DNA from: Heminiphilus faecis
GTDB lineage: Bacteria > Bacteroidota > Bacteroidia > Bacteroidales > Muribaculaceae
DNA length: 64,000 nt
Assembly (NCBI RefSeq): GCF_008728965.1
Contig: NZ_VSMC01000007.1
Span: 1 to 64,000, forward strand
Reading direction: 5' to 3'
Shown here one piece after another: positions 17,281-25,720 of this stretch. Every line of letters starts with the position of its first letter. The first letter of the stretch is position 1. The notes below the pieces were generated by a model, which was not told the origin of the DNA, did no database searches, and saw only the letters and a program-made list of their open reading frames with translations. A program made the translations under genes and the position numbers.

Positions 17281-18166
17281 TTGAGTCTTTCAGACTCAAA
17301 ATTTGGTCGGGCTCCCGGTTCCGGGCACTGCGTACCCGGCTAACGACAGCATGCGACTTTCAGTCGCTGCACGTTGTTTCCACGCTGATCGGGTTGCTGA
17401 CTTTCGGTCGCTGCACGTTGTTTCCACGCTAATCCGGTTGCTGACTTTCAGTCGCCGCACGTTGTTTCCACGCTGATACGGTTGCTGACTTTCAGTCGCT
17501 GCACGTTGTTTCCACGCTGATACGGTTGCTGACTTTCAGTCGCCGCACGTTGTTTCCACGCTGATACGGTTGCCGACTTTCAGTCGCTGCACGTTGTTTC
17601 CACGCTGATACGGTTGCTGACTTTCAGTCGCCGCACGTTGTTTCCACGCTGATCCGGTTGCTGACTTTCAGTCACTGCACGTTGTTTCCACGCTGATCCG
17701 GTTGCTGACTTTCAGTCGCCGCACGTTGTTTCCACGCTGATCTGGTTGCTGACTTTCAGTCGCTGCACGTTGTTTCCACGCTGATCTGGTTGCTGACTTT
17801 CAGTCGCCGCACGTTGTTTCCACGCTGATCTGGTTGCTGACTTTCAGTCGCTGCACGTTGTTTCCACGCTGATCCGGTTGCTGACTTTCAGTCGCTGCAC
17901 GTTGTTTCCACGCTGATCTGGTTGCTGACTTTCAGTCGCTGCACGTTGTTTCCACGCTGATACGGTTGCTGACTTTCAGTCGCTGCACGTTGTTTCCACG
18001 CTGATCCGGTTACTGACTTTCAGTTGCCGTTCCACCTCCCCACAGGCATCCGGGACGACTGAAAGTCGTCTGCTGCCCGTTAGCCGGGGACAAGACGGCC
18101 TTTGGTCGGCGCAGTCTCCGGTATGGATTCCCATCTCTCTTGCGGAGTCTGTTTAAGACTCCCGCT
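17281..18166. repeat. Composite element: tandem array bordered by inverted flanks
   Basis: The left border has a perfect 8-bp hairpin TTGAGTCT/AGACTCAA (about 17281-17299), then CCCGGCTAACG and CGACTTTCAGTCG. The right border carries the same blocks inverted and in reverse order: CGACTGAAAGTCG (18056-18068), CGTTAGCCGGGG (about 18078-18089) and a GGAGTCT/AGACTCC hairpin (about 18144-18162). The 44-bp array lies between. No coding sequence with family support is seen inside. The unit therefore looks like a discrete, symmetric non-coding element. Confidence 0.7.
17355..18026. repeat. 44-bp tandem repeat array, 15 units
   Basis: The unit contains GACTTTCAGTCG, then GCACGTTGTTTCCACGCTGA, and ends CCGGTTGCT. 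Starting from CAGTCG at 17361, copies recur every 44 bp until 18021, which gives exactly 15 periods. Each copy carries GAC-TTTCA-GTC, a small inverted repeat. Variation is confined to a few sites: CTGC versus CCGC after GTCG, and ACGG, CCGG or CTGG after GAT. There are no unique spacers. The array lies between two terminators and belongs to no gene. Confidence 0.95.
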
Positions 18167-18241
18167 CTCCCATTTTATATTAGATTTTTGTAAATGCGAC
18201 TGACAACCGTTTTTTTCATTTATCGGATTTTGGTCGATTGT

Positions 18242-18276
18242 AAAAAACGGGAGGCTGCAGCATAAGCAGCCTCCCG
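18242..18276 (-). terminator. Terminator of the inositol phosphate synthase gene
   Basis: A perfect 11-bp GC-rich stem (18248-18258 with 18266-18276) is followed on the minus strand by TTTTTTACAA. It lies 30 nt past the stop codon. Confidence 0.9.
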
Positions 18277-18305
18277 TCGGTGATTTTATTCTTGAGCTAT
18301 CGTTG

Positions 18306-19613
18306 TTAGTCGATGAGTTCGTCGGCTTTGTAACCGCCCATTTCGCGAATAGCGTTCTTGAGCATTACGTACTGTTCGAAGAGGTTGTTTACAGGCACTT
18401 CGTCCTTGGTGTAGTCGTGCATAGGGCTCTTGAGGAAGAAGCTCAGGAAGCGCTGTGTGCCGTAACGTCCGCAGCGTGCCGCCAAGTCAGAAAGTAAGCA
18501 CAGGTCGAGACACAAGGGAGCGGCGAGGATAGAATCGCGGCAGAGGAAGTTGATCTTGATCTGCATCGGATAGCCCATCCAGCCGAAGATGTCGATGTTG
18601 TCCCATCCCTCTTTGTTGTCGTTGCGCGGGGGATAGTAGTTGATGCGTACTTTGTGGTAGTAATCGGTGTACAGGTCGGGCTGCTTTTCGGGCACGAGGA
18701 TTGACTCGAGCGTAGAGAGCTTGCTGACCTCTTTGGTGCGGAAGTTGGCGGGCTCGTCAAGCACAAGACCGTCGCGGTTGCCGAGGATGTTGGTTGAGAA
18801 CCATCCGGCGAGTCCGAGGCAACGTACTCCGATGATGGGGGCAAAGCCTGATTTTACAAGTGTCTGGCCGGTCTTGAAGTCCTTGCCGGCAATAGGCATC
18901 TTGGTCTTTTCGGCAAGTTCCCACATGGCGGGTATGTCAACAGTGGTGTTGGGAGCGCCCATGATGAAAGGAGCACCTTCGGTAAGGGCTGCGTAAGCGT
19001 AGCACATCGAGGGAGCGATGTGTTCGCGGTCATCTTCCTTCATGGCCTTTTCGAGGTCGGCGAGGTTATAGTGGATCTGTTCGTTTACAGGAACGTAGAC
19101 TTCAGTCGAAGCAGCCCAGAGTACAACTATGCGTGAGCAGCCGTTGGCTTCCTTGAACTCGCGAATGTCTTTCTTGAGCTCCTGTACCATGTCCCAGCGG
19201 GTCTTGCAGTCCTTGACGTTGTCACCGTCAAGACGGCTGGCGTAGTTATGGTCGAAAGCAGCCTTCATGGGCTTGATGTTTTCGAGTTCGTCCTTTACGG
19301 GGTTGATATCTTTTTCTTTAAGAACCTCGCAGTTTATGGCTGATTCGTAAGCGTTGGCCGGATATACGTCCCATGCGCCAAATACGATGTCGCTGAGGTC
19401 GGCGATAGGAACAATCTGATTGTATTTAAGATATTTTTTGTCGGCGCCTTCACCTACTCTCATTATGTCGTACTGTGTCATAGAGCCTACGGGCTTGGCA
19501 AGGCCTTTGCGGGCCATCAATACACCGGTGATAAATGTAGAACTTACAGCACCGAGTCCTACAACGAGAATGCCAAGTTTACCTTCGGCCTTCTTTACGT
19601 CATTCTGGTTCAT
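18306..19613 (-). CDS. ino1: Inositol-3-phosphate synthase
   Basis: The 435-residue protein converts glucose 6-phosphate to 1D-myo-inositol 3-phosphate with bound NAD. It has the N-terminal nucleotide-binding segment GILVVGLGAVSSTFITGV, the central VVLWAASTEVYVP and FIMGAPNTTVDIPA, and the catalytic-region lysine segment IAGKDFKTGQTLVKSG. The length fits the bacterial and archaeal enzyme. It is the last gene of an inositol-lipid type cluster and lies 222 nt downstream of the HAD gene, with a possible own promoter box TACGTTTG (19722-19715). In Bacteroides thetaiotaomicron a related cluster feeds phosphatidylinositol and inositol sphingolipid synthesis. Confidence 0.95.
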   Translation of the reverse strand: MNQNDVKKAEGKLGILVVGLGAVSSTFITGVLMARKGLAKPVGSMTQYDIMRVGEGADKKYLKYNQIVPIADLSDIVFGAWDVYPANAYESAINCEVLKEKDINPVKDELENIKPMKAAFDHNYASRLDGDNVKDCKTRWDMVQELKKDIREFKEANGCSRIVVLWAASTEVYVPVNEQIHYNLADLEKAMKEDDREHIAPSMCYAYAALTEGAPFIMGAPNTTVDIPAMWELAEKTKMPIAGKDFKTGQTLVKSGFAPIIGVRCLGLAGWFSTNILGNRDGLVLDEPANFRTKEVSKLSTLESILVPEKQPDLYTDYYHKVRINYYPPRNDNKEGWDNIDIFGWMGYPMQIKINFLCRDSILAAPLCLDLCLLSDLAARCGRYGTQRFLSFFLKSPMHDYTKDEVPVNNLFEQYVMLKNAIREMGGYKADELID

Positions 19614-19835
19614 GTTTGTGATAGTAAATTAAATTCTTATATTAGTTATACTTCTTTCACTACGATGATTCTCTCTTTCAAAGGGAAAATCGCGTAAAAG
19701 TAGTCTTAATTTTTCAAACGTAAAAAGATTTTTCAGCTAACTTTTATTATTTTTCGTGAAGAATAATTAAAAATAAGCCTTTTTAGTTTAAATGGGTTAA
19801 TAATAAATGTGATATATGGAGCGTTTGTTAAAATG

Positions 19836-20549
19836 CTATAATGCTACCTCGGGCAGGTCGGCAAGGCTTTTTATGATTGCCGGGTGCATGACTGCGTCTT
19901 CATCGGCGGTCCAGCCTTTTCCTTTGAGCCAAGCCACTTTACAGCCTATGCTTTCGGCCGGAACTATGTCCTTTTTATAAGAATCGCCGACAACAAGTAC
20001 TTCCGACGGATTTAGGCCAAGTGCCTCCACGCCGAGGGCGAATATGCGCGGGTCGGGTTTGCGTACACCAACTACAGCGCTCTCTATGATGCTGCGGAAG
20101 TAGCGGAGCAGATCGAAGTCGGAGAGTACCGACTCGATGTTGCCGTAAAAGTTGCTGACGAGCACCATGGGATAGCTGCCGGCGAGACGGTCAAGTATGG
20201 GGCGCGCTTCTTCTACACATTCACGGGCGCGTTCATAGCAATAACTGGCAATGTCGGGTGCGAGGAGTTCGGCTTCCGATGTCTTTATGAACGACTTGTC
20301 GGCAAGATAGCCGAGCTCAATCTTCATTTTTTTTAGCAGAAGGTCGTAGAAGTTATCGTCGGGGAGTATGTGGGGAGTCTTGGCGAGTTCGCGTTCGGCA
20401 TAAACGTATGCGTCACGAAATGCAGATTTGTCTATGTCCACGCCGGAGGCGCGGTATCCGTCCCATATGACTTCGCTCCAGTGGGTGCCGCGGCTGTCTA
20501 TCGTGCCGCCGTAGTCAAATATAATGCCTTTTATGTCAGTATTTGCCAT
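19836..20549 (-). CDS. HAD-family hydrolase, candidate phosphatidylinositol-phosphate phosphatase
   Basis: The 237-residue cytosolic HAD protein has motif I at residues 11-17 (FDYGGTI), motif II in VLVSNFYG, motif III lysine in VGVRKPDPRIF and motif IV in VVGDSYKKD. The nucleophile D12 is present, but the second aspartate of DxD, the general acid/base in most HAD phosphatases, is glycine (G14). The gene overlaps the end of the phosphatidyltransferase gene by 14 nt. In this context the expected task is removal of phosphate from phosphatidylinositol phosphate or inositol phosphate, but the motif I change makes the exact chemistry uncertain. Confidence 0.8.
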   Translation of the reverse strand: MANTDIKGIIFDYGGTIDSRGTHWSEVIWDGYRASGVDIDKSAFRDAYVYAERELAKTPHILPDDNFYDLLLKKMKIELGYLADKSFIKTSEAELLAPDIASYCYERARECVEEARPILDRLAGSYPMVLVSNFYGNIESVLSDFDLLRYFRSIIESAVVGVRKPDPRIFALGVEALGLNPSEVLVVGDSYKKDIVPAESIGCKVAWLKGKGWTADEDAVMHPAIIKSLADLPEVAL

Positions 20550-21483
20550 CTTTCAATTGGTTTGTAAACGTCTTGCATATCTTTTCGTGCCGAATTACCA
20601 TATATATAAGGAGAATATTGAGCACTGTCAGCTCAAAGGCGAAGTATAGCCATGGCATCTGCAGAAACAGCGATGTAAACAGGGCTATCGTGCGCCAGTT
20701 GAATGACAATATGTTGGTGTATTTCATCAACGGCAGACTCTTGATGCGGAATGCATCGCGGAACGACTGCGGAACGACTCCGTCGGGGAAACGCCTGCGC
20801 AATTCGGCACGGAGTTCCTGCATGGAGCGGGTGGTGGCTTCCTGATTTACCGTATAGTTGGTGTAGAACGTCATTGTGAGCTTTTTCCAGAAGTTGCGGC
20901 TCCATGACAGTTCGGCAAGTTTCTTTTTCAGATTGTCGGCATTTTCCAGTTCGCTGCCCTCCTCGCCTTTAAGGAAGTACAGGTGAAACTGCCGGTAATA
21001 ATCGGCCATGGCCGCCTGTTTGGCATGACATATGCCGGTCACCACGGCTATGACCCATATGAGCCACGGGTGAGCCATGAAAAATTCGGAACTGTAGTTC
21101 TCGCGCAGACATATGGCTACGTATATGGTGGCAAACCACAGGTCGCCGCTAAGTCCGTCAAGTATGCGTCCTATGCGTGAGTACTGCCGGGTCATGCGTG
21201 CGAGCTGTCCGTCGGCCGAGTCAAACGAGTTGGCCCATACAAGCAGGAGCATGCCGGCGACATTGATCCACATGTCATTGAAGTAAAATGCTATGCCTGC
21301 GCCAATGCCGAGAAATATCGATGCTATGGTTATGGCGTTGGGGGTGACTCCGAGTTTTTTTGCGAGGCATGCCCATGCATATCCTATTGGCCGGTAAAAA
21401 GCCAGATCGATATGTTCCTCGGTGTCCATCGACTTCAGGGTGTCGCGGTAGTTGGTCGAGGCCGGTTTATTGTCGTTGTTCAT
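20536..21483 (-). CDS. CDP-alcohol phosphatidyltransferase, likely phosphatidylinositol-phosphate synthase
   Basis: The 315-residue membrane protein has the CDP-alcohol signature D88-x2-D91-G92-x2-A95-R96-x8-G105-x3-D109-x4-D114. The last gap is four residues where the textbook motif has three. Several hydrophobic helices flank it, with a charged cytoplasmic insert at about 175-255. With inositol phosphate from the synthase in the same cluster, it would join inositol phosphate to CDP-diacylglycerol at the membrane. A lipid-linked product made from CDP-inositol is an alternative, given the nucleotidyltransferase upstream. It starts 8 nt after the ATP-grasp gene. Confidence 0.88.
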   Translation of the reverse strand: MNNDNKPASTNYRDTLKSMDTEEHIDLAFYRPIGYAWACLAKKLGVTPNAITIASIFLGIGAGIAFYFNDMWINVAGMLLLVWANSFDSADGQLARMTRQYSRIGRILDGLSGDLWFATIYVAICLRENYSSEFFMAHPWLIWVIAVVTGICHAKQAAMADYYRQFHLYFLKGEEGSELENADNLKKKLAELSWSRNFWKKLTMTFYTNYTVNQEATTRSMQELRAELRRRFPDGVVPQSFRDAFRIKSLPLMKYTNILSFNWRTIALFTSLFLQMPWLYFAFELTVLNILLIYMVIRHEKICKTFTNQLKDGKY

Positions 21484-21491
21484 CGTGCGGT

Positions 21492-22355
21492 CTATTTACG
21501 GTCCTTGATGGTGTTGAGTATGCACTTTGCTATGTAAGGGGCGGCTTCCTGACGACACGGAGCGAAGCTGGGCCAGTCGTTGAAGTCGATGATGCGTATG
21601 GTGCCGTCGGGGCTTACTATGCAGTCGCCTCCGTAGATCTTCACGTCAAGTGCTTCGCCGGCGCGCCGGCATATGTCGCGCAGGTTGTCCTTGTCGAAAC
21701 CGATGCCCTGCGACTTTCCGTTGATGGCTTCGTGGCCGTATTTAGAGTGACCGGCATCGAAAGGATAGAACCAAAAGAAAAACGAAGTATCCTGAACGCC
21801 GTAAAACTTTATGAGGTCGCCTTCGAGATGACGGTTTATTACAGCCCGTTTTATGCCGCGCAGGAAATACTCCTGAAGCACTTCCTGTGCTTCCTCGGGG
21901 TGGCGTACGTAGCTTACGTCCTCCTTGTGCATGGCGTGGAAGTCGCCGCGTTTTATCCAGCATCGGGTGAAATTGCCTTTTTTCAGTGCGGCGGTCACCC
22001 CCTCGTTCGTATTCACGATAAGGCTTTCAGGATACGGTATGCCAGAGCCTACAAGAATACGGGTCATGCGCTCGCGGGTGCAGTTCTCTATGCCGTAGCC
22101 CGAGTTTATGACAAGCGCACCCTCGTCCTCGCGTTTCTGCAGCAGGTGTATGGATTTCATTTCGCGGCACATGTTGATTATGATATCCTCTTTGACCTCG
22201 CCTGCTATGAACTGCTCCTCGCTGTAGATGCTTACTATGCACCCGCGCTTGCGCAGCTGGTCGGCGGTGGCGTTGAATATGGCCGCGTCGTTTCCTATAT
22301 GATTGGGCGAGTATGCTCCGGCTCTCATGATGCCGGCGATTTTTATATCTGTCAT
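21492..22355 (-). CDS. ATP-grasp domain protein of the inositol-lipid cluster
   Basis: This 287-residue protein has an ATP-grasp fold: the nucleotide-binding lysine strand CWIKRGDFHAMHKEDV (about 130-145), NRHLEGDLIKFYGV, and the metal-binding end DCIVSPDGTIRIIDFNDWPS near residue 255. ATP-grasp enzymes include peptide ligases of the RimK type and the inositol polyphosphate 5/6-kinases. Its fixed place between the nucleotidyltransferase and the phosphatidyltransferase suggests work on an inositol intermediate or lipid head group. No substrate can be read from the sequence. Confidence 0.75.
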   Translation of the reverse strand: MTDIKIAGIMRAGAYSPNHIGNDAAIFNATADQLRKRGCIVSIYSEEQFIAGEVKEDIIINMCREMKSIHLLQKREDEGALVINSGYGIENCTRERMTRILVGSGIPYPESLIVNTNEGVTAALKKGNFTRCWIKRGDFHAMHKEDVSYVRHPEEAQEVLQEYFLRGIKRAVINRHLEGDLIKFYGVQDTSFFFWFYPFDAGHSKYGHEAINGKSQGIGFDKDNLRDICRRAGEALDVKIYGGDCIVSPDGTIRIIDFNDWPSFAPCRQEAAPYIAKCILNTIKDRK

Positions 22356-22412
22356 GATTGGTTGTAGTGTATGGTCGGTTTTGTTATATTGGCCGGTGGA
22401 CCGCGTTGCCTG

Positions 22413-23117
22413 TCAGTCGCCGTTGATAAACTTCTCGGCTGTGGCTATGTCGCCTGCATGGTCCACATCGACTATCTTCTTGAAAGGGCATGCTTTCAGC
22501 TTCAGACCGCCTTCGACGAGCGAGCGCTGGTAGTTGCGCATGCGGCTTACGCCTTTGGCCATGCAGCTGTCGAGTATGTCGAGCGCGGGAGGTGTGAGGC
22601 CGTATATGCCACCTGATATGTACTTCACTCCGTCCCACGGATTGTCGCGAAATGCGGTTATAGTCATGTTGGCGTCGACATCTATGTACAACGGTTTCTC
22701 GTCATCTATAAATGAGGTGACGGCCATATATCCGTCTGCGTCGTCGCTTTCTTCGAATGCTTTTACATAGTCGGCAAACTCTTCCTGACGGAATATTGTG
22801 TCGACGGTGGTGAGTATGAATTTGCCGGTTGAGGGGAACTCGCGGCTTACCTCTCTGAAAGAGTGCATGGAACTCGGAGTCGATTTGACGACGAGATTGA
22901 ACGGTACGGGCAACTCAAGTCCTTCGAGATAGCTGCGTACTTCGGTCATCTGTTCGTTTACGATAACAGACAGCGATTCCGGATTGCACGACATCATTAT
23001 GTCGATCAGACGCTTTATCATGGGCACTCCGTTGAGTAGTACAAGAGGCTTGGGGCGTGCCACCCCTTCCTGTGCGAGCCGCGATCCCTCGCCGGCGGCA
23101 ATTATGGCGTAGTTCAT
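22413..23117 (-). CDS. Sugar-phosphate-type nucleotidyltransferase
   Basis: The 234-residue protein has the Rossmann-like NTP transferase fold, with AIIAAGEGSRLAQEG (4-18), RPKPLVLLNGVPMIKRLI, the metal-site TVDTIFR near residue 105 and SGGIYGL near 170. Relatives include hexose-1-phosphate nucleotidyltransferases and the inositol-1-phosphate cytidylyltransferase that makes CDP-inositol in thermophiles. Next to inositol phosphate synthase and a CDP-alcohol transferase, a CDP-inositol or related role is attractive but unproven. It begins 18 nt after pdxA and ends 57 nt before the ATP-grasp gene. Confidence 0.8.
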   Translation of the reverse strand: MNYAIIAAGEGSRLAQEGVARPKPLVLLNGVPMIKRLIDIMMSCNPESLSVIVNEQMTEVRSYLEGLELPVPFNLVVKSTPSSMHSFREVSREFPSTGKFILTTVDTIFRQEEFADYVKAFEESDDADGYMAVTSFIDDEKPLYIDVDANMTITAFRDNPWDGVKYISGGIYGLTPPALDILDSCMAKGVSRMRNYQRSLVEGGLKLKACPFKKIVDVDHAGDIATAEKFINGD

Positions 23118-23135
23118 GCTTCGTGAGTGAGGGGG

Positions 23136-24239
23136 TTATTGTTCGGTGTCGTCTTTTGTCAGGTCAAGCACCACGTTGTCCTTGCCTTTCTCGAAGTACT
23201 GCTTGCGCAGCGGATTGCGCCGTGCACGCGAGTAGTTTATGCGGTTGCGGTATACGTCGATAGCCATATATATGGCCTGACGCATGGACTCGGGTGATGC
23301 CAAACCTTTGCCTGCTATGTCAAAACCGGTACCGTGGTCGGGCGATGTGCGCACAAACGGCAATCCGGCGGTGAAGTTGACGCCGTAGTCCATGGCCAGA
23401 GTCTTGAACGGGGCAAGGCCTTGGTCGTGATACATGGCGAGTATGCCGTCAAACTTCGTGTAGGCGTCGGAACCGAAGAAGCCGTCGGCGGCATAGGGTC
23501 CGAAAGCCAGCACCTTCTCTTGCCGCGCCTCCTCGATGGCTGGTGATATTATGTCTTTTTCCTCGTTGCCGAGCAGCCCGTTTTCGCCGGAGTGGGGATT
23601 GAGCGACAGTACGGCTATGCGGGGAGCGTCGATGGCGAAGTCGCGTTTCAGCGACAGGTTGAATATCCCGAGTTTCTCTTTAATGGCATCTTTTGTTATG
23701 GCCGCGGCCACTTTGGCTATGGGCAGGTGTGTTGTCACGAGTGCCACTCTTATCTCGTCGGTACACAGCACCATGAGGCTTTTGTCGCCGTCGCCGAGCG
23801 ATGCTTCGAGGTACTCGGTATGACCCGGGAAGTGGAATGTGTCGCTGTGTATGGTGTCTTTGTTTATGGGGGCTGTCACGAGTACGTCTATATCTCCGGC
23901 GCGAAGGTCGGTCACGGCACGTTCGAGAGCGGCAAACGCTGCTTCGCCGGCTGTTTTCGACGCTACTCCGGGCTCTATCTTTGTGTCCTCGGGCACTACG
24001 TTTATTATGTTGACCTCGCCGTCGCGAGTCTCTTCGGGCGATTGTATCTGCACCATATTGAACTGGGGCAGGTCGGCGCCTTTGCGGTAGTACGACGCTA
24101 TTTTGGCCGAGCCGTATATGACGGGAGTGCATAATTCGGTCATGCGCTGGTCTTCGAGGGCCTTTAAAATCACCTCGTAGCCTATGCCGTTTATGTCGCC
24201 GTGGGTGATGCCTATCTTTATTTTTCTATTGTCTTTCAT
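23136..24239 (-). CDS. pdxA: 4-hydroxythreonine-4-phosphate dehydrogenase
   Basis: The 367-residue enzyme oxidises 4-phosphohydroxy-L-threonine in the DXP-dependent pathway to vitamin B6. Motifs are GITHGDINGIGYEVILKAL, VTAPINKDTI, FPGHTEYLE, MYHDQGLAPFKTLA and RTSPDHGTGFDIAGKG, with the metal-binding histidines in the last three. The C-terminus extends about 25 residues past the usual end with a lysine- and aspartate-rich tail. It lies 66 nt downstream of nfo on the same strand. Confidence 0.95.
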   Translation of the reverse strand: MKDNRKIKIGITHGDINGIGYEVILKALEDQRMTELCTPVIYGSAKIASYYRKGADLPQFNMVQIQSPEETRDGEVNIINVVPEDTKIEPGVASKTAGEAAFAALERAVTDLRAGDIDVLVTAPINKDTIHSDTFHFPGHTEYLEASLGDGDKSLMVLCTDEIRVALVTTHLPIAKVAAAITKDAIKEKLGIFNLSLKRDFAIDAPRIAVLSLNPHSGENGLLGNEEKDIISPAIEEARQEKVLAFGPYAADGFFGSDAYTKFDGILAMYHDQGLAPFKTLAMDYGVNFTAGLPFVRTSPDHGTGFDIAGKGLASPESMRQAIYMAIDVYRNRINYSRARRNPLRKQYFEKGKDNVVLDLTKDDTEQ

Positions 24240-24305
24240 TGCAATTTATTGAAATATACCGCTAAATTACAAATAATCCCACACATACACATAACTTTTA
24301 TGAAA

Positions 24306-25151
24306 TTACGCCTTGACCTGCGAGTACATCCATGCTATTTCCTCGGCCCAGATGTCCCAGTCGGGAGTCTCGAGAATGAGCGGAATGCCTTCCATGCGCT
24401 GGTCCTGCATGAGCATCGTGAAAAGAGTGTGACCTATGGCTCCCTTGCCGAGGCTCTCATGGCGGTCCACACGTGAGCCGAGACCCTTTTTGCTGTCGTT
24501 GATGTGCATGGCTGACAGGTATTGCATGCCTACCGTGTCGTCAAATTCCTTCCATGCCGCTTCGTAGCCTTCGGGGGTGGCCAAGTCATAGCCGGCGGCG
24601 AAGGCGTGGCATGTATCGATACATACTCCTACGCGCGACTTGTCGTGAACCTTGTCGATAATACGGGCGAGGTGGTGGAAGGTAAACCCGAGATTGGTGC
24701 CTTGTCCGGCGGTATTCTCTATGACCGCTTTTACGCCGGTGGTATTGTCAAGGGTCATGTTGATAGACTCGGCTATAAGGTCGAGGCAGTCGTCGGCCGC
24801 GATGAGATTGAGGTGGCTGCCCGGATGAAAGTTAAGCATGGTTAAGCCGAGTTGTTCGCAGCGGCGAAATTCGTCGAGAAATGCCTCTCGCGACTGGGCG
24901 AGCTTGGCGGCGTCGGCCTGTCCGAGATTTATAAGGTAACTGTCGTGAGGCAATATCTGTGCCGGAGTGTAGCCGCACTCCTCGCAGTTTTTCTTGAACG
25001 CTTCGGCTTCCTTGTCGGATATCTCTTTGGATTTCCAGCGCGACGGATTGCGGGTAAACAGCGCAAATGCTTCGGCTCCTATGGCACGGGCGTTGAGGGG
25101 CGCTTTGCTTACTCCGCCCTCTACCGACACGTGTGCTCCTACATATTTCAT
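24306..25151 (-). CDS. nfo: Endonuclease IV (deoxyribonuclease IV)
   Basis: A 281-residue TIM-barrel AP endonuclease that cuts 5' to abasic sites in base excision repair. The trinuclear zinc ligands are in the expected blocks: [10 protein letters not shown] near the N-terminus, [41 protein letters not shown] and the C-terminal ILETPDW. The ATG overlaps the stop of the upstream YafQ-like toxin gene by 4 nt (ATGA), so nfo can be translated together with the toxin-antitoxin pair. Confidence 0.96.
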   Translation of the reverse strand: MKYVGAHVSVEGGVSKAPLNARAIGAEAFALFTRNPSRWKSKEISDKEAEAFKKNCEECGYTPAQILPHDSYLINLGQADAAKLAQSREAFLDEFRRCEQLGLTMLNFHPGSHLNLIAADDCLDLIAESINMTLDNTTGVKAVIENTAGQGTNLGFTFHHLARIIDKVHDKSRVGVCIDTCHAFAAGYDLATPEGYEAAWKEFDDTVGMQYLSAMHINDSKKGLGSRVDRHESLGKGAIGHTLFTMLMQDQRMEGIPLILETPDWDIWAEEIAWMYSQVKA

Positions 25152-25453
25152 ATCGTTATCGAGTCTTGTGTTAATGATTGTTTTTTGAACAGTTCAGAAT
25201 GGGAACCTAACCTGAGCAAGGCAATAGTATCGGTCTCCTCATTGAACCAAATTAATAAAAAATCGCCCTCTATATGACATTCAAAGCATCCTTTGTATTC
25301 TCCGATCAGCTCATGAAGCCTGTATCTCTCCGGAAGTTTTATCTCATTCTTGAGCATCCGTAGAACTTCATTGAGGGCTTTTAGCTTTTGGGGTTGATTA
25401 AGAATACGCTTTAAGTCTTTCTTAAATTGGCCGGTGTATCTTAGCTCTATCAT
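25148..25453 (-). CDS. YafQ-type toxin (RelE superfamily mRNA interferase)
   Basis: The 101-residue protein matches the YafQ branch of RelE toxins, ribosome-dependent endoribonucleases. It has [12 protein letters not shown] at the N-terminus, [31 protein letters not shown] and the C-terminal [11 protein letters not shown], in which H85 is the equivalent of the catalytic YafQ histidine. About 12 extra residues follow the normal end. Its start overlaps the antitoxin stop by 4 nt and its stop overlaps the nfo start by 4 nt. Confidence 0.92.
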   Translation of the reverse strand: MIELRYTGQFKKDLKRILNQPQKLKALNEVLRMLKNEIKLPERYRLHELIGEYKGCFECHIEGDFLLIWFNEETDTIALLRLGSHSELFKKQSLTQDSITI

Positions 25454-25701
25454 AAACCTATTGAGCCAAGCATGGATTCTACGCTTGACGTGTCAACCGG
25501 TCCGTCAAGTTTACCTGATTTTGCCTCTTTTAATGCGGCCTTGGTCGTCTCGTTAGGCTCATGATAAACTGCGTCGAGCAGAAGACATTCTACATAATTG
25601 TTCAAACTGCGACGATCTTTGGCTGCAAGTTCTTTTAAGGCGTCAAGAAGATAAACAGGCAGACGGAATACATGGGCTTTCTTTTCAAGTGCTAAATCCA
25701 T
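25450..25701 (-). CDS. Antitoxin partner of the YafQ-type toxin
   Basis: The 83-residue protein has a short N-terminal region that could form a ribbon-helix-helix (AHVFRLPVYLLDALKELAAK, then DRRSLNNYVECLLLDA) and a C-terminal acidic tail that would wrap the toxin. Antitoxin-first order with a 4-nt overlap is normal for relBE/dinJ-yafQ modules. Such antitoxins repress their own promoter, which lies just upstream (25721-25751). Confidence 0.85.
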   Translation of the reverse strand: MDLALEKKAHVFRLPVYLLDALKELAAKDRRSLNNYVECLLLDAVYHEPNETTKAALKEAKSGKLDGPVDTSSVESMLGSIGL

Positions 25702-25720
25702 ATTGATATTATTTAGTATA

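Noticed and set aside
17238-17432. 64-residue plus-strand open frame over the array border
   Set aside because: It runs through the left border and the first repeat units, so it arises from repeat sequence.
17355-18026. CRISPR array
   Set aside because: The whole 44-bp period is repeated; there are no unique spacers between repeats and no cas genes in the window.
21360-22367. 335-residue plus-strand open frame over the inositol cluster
   Set aside because: It is antisense to the ATP-grasp and phosphatidyltransferase genes and shows no family features.
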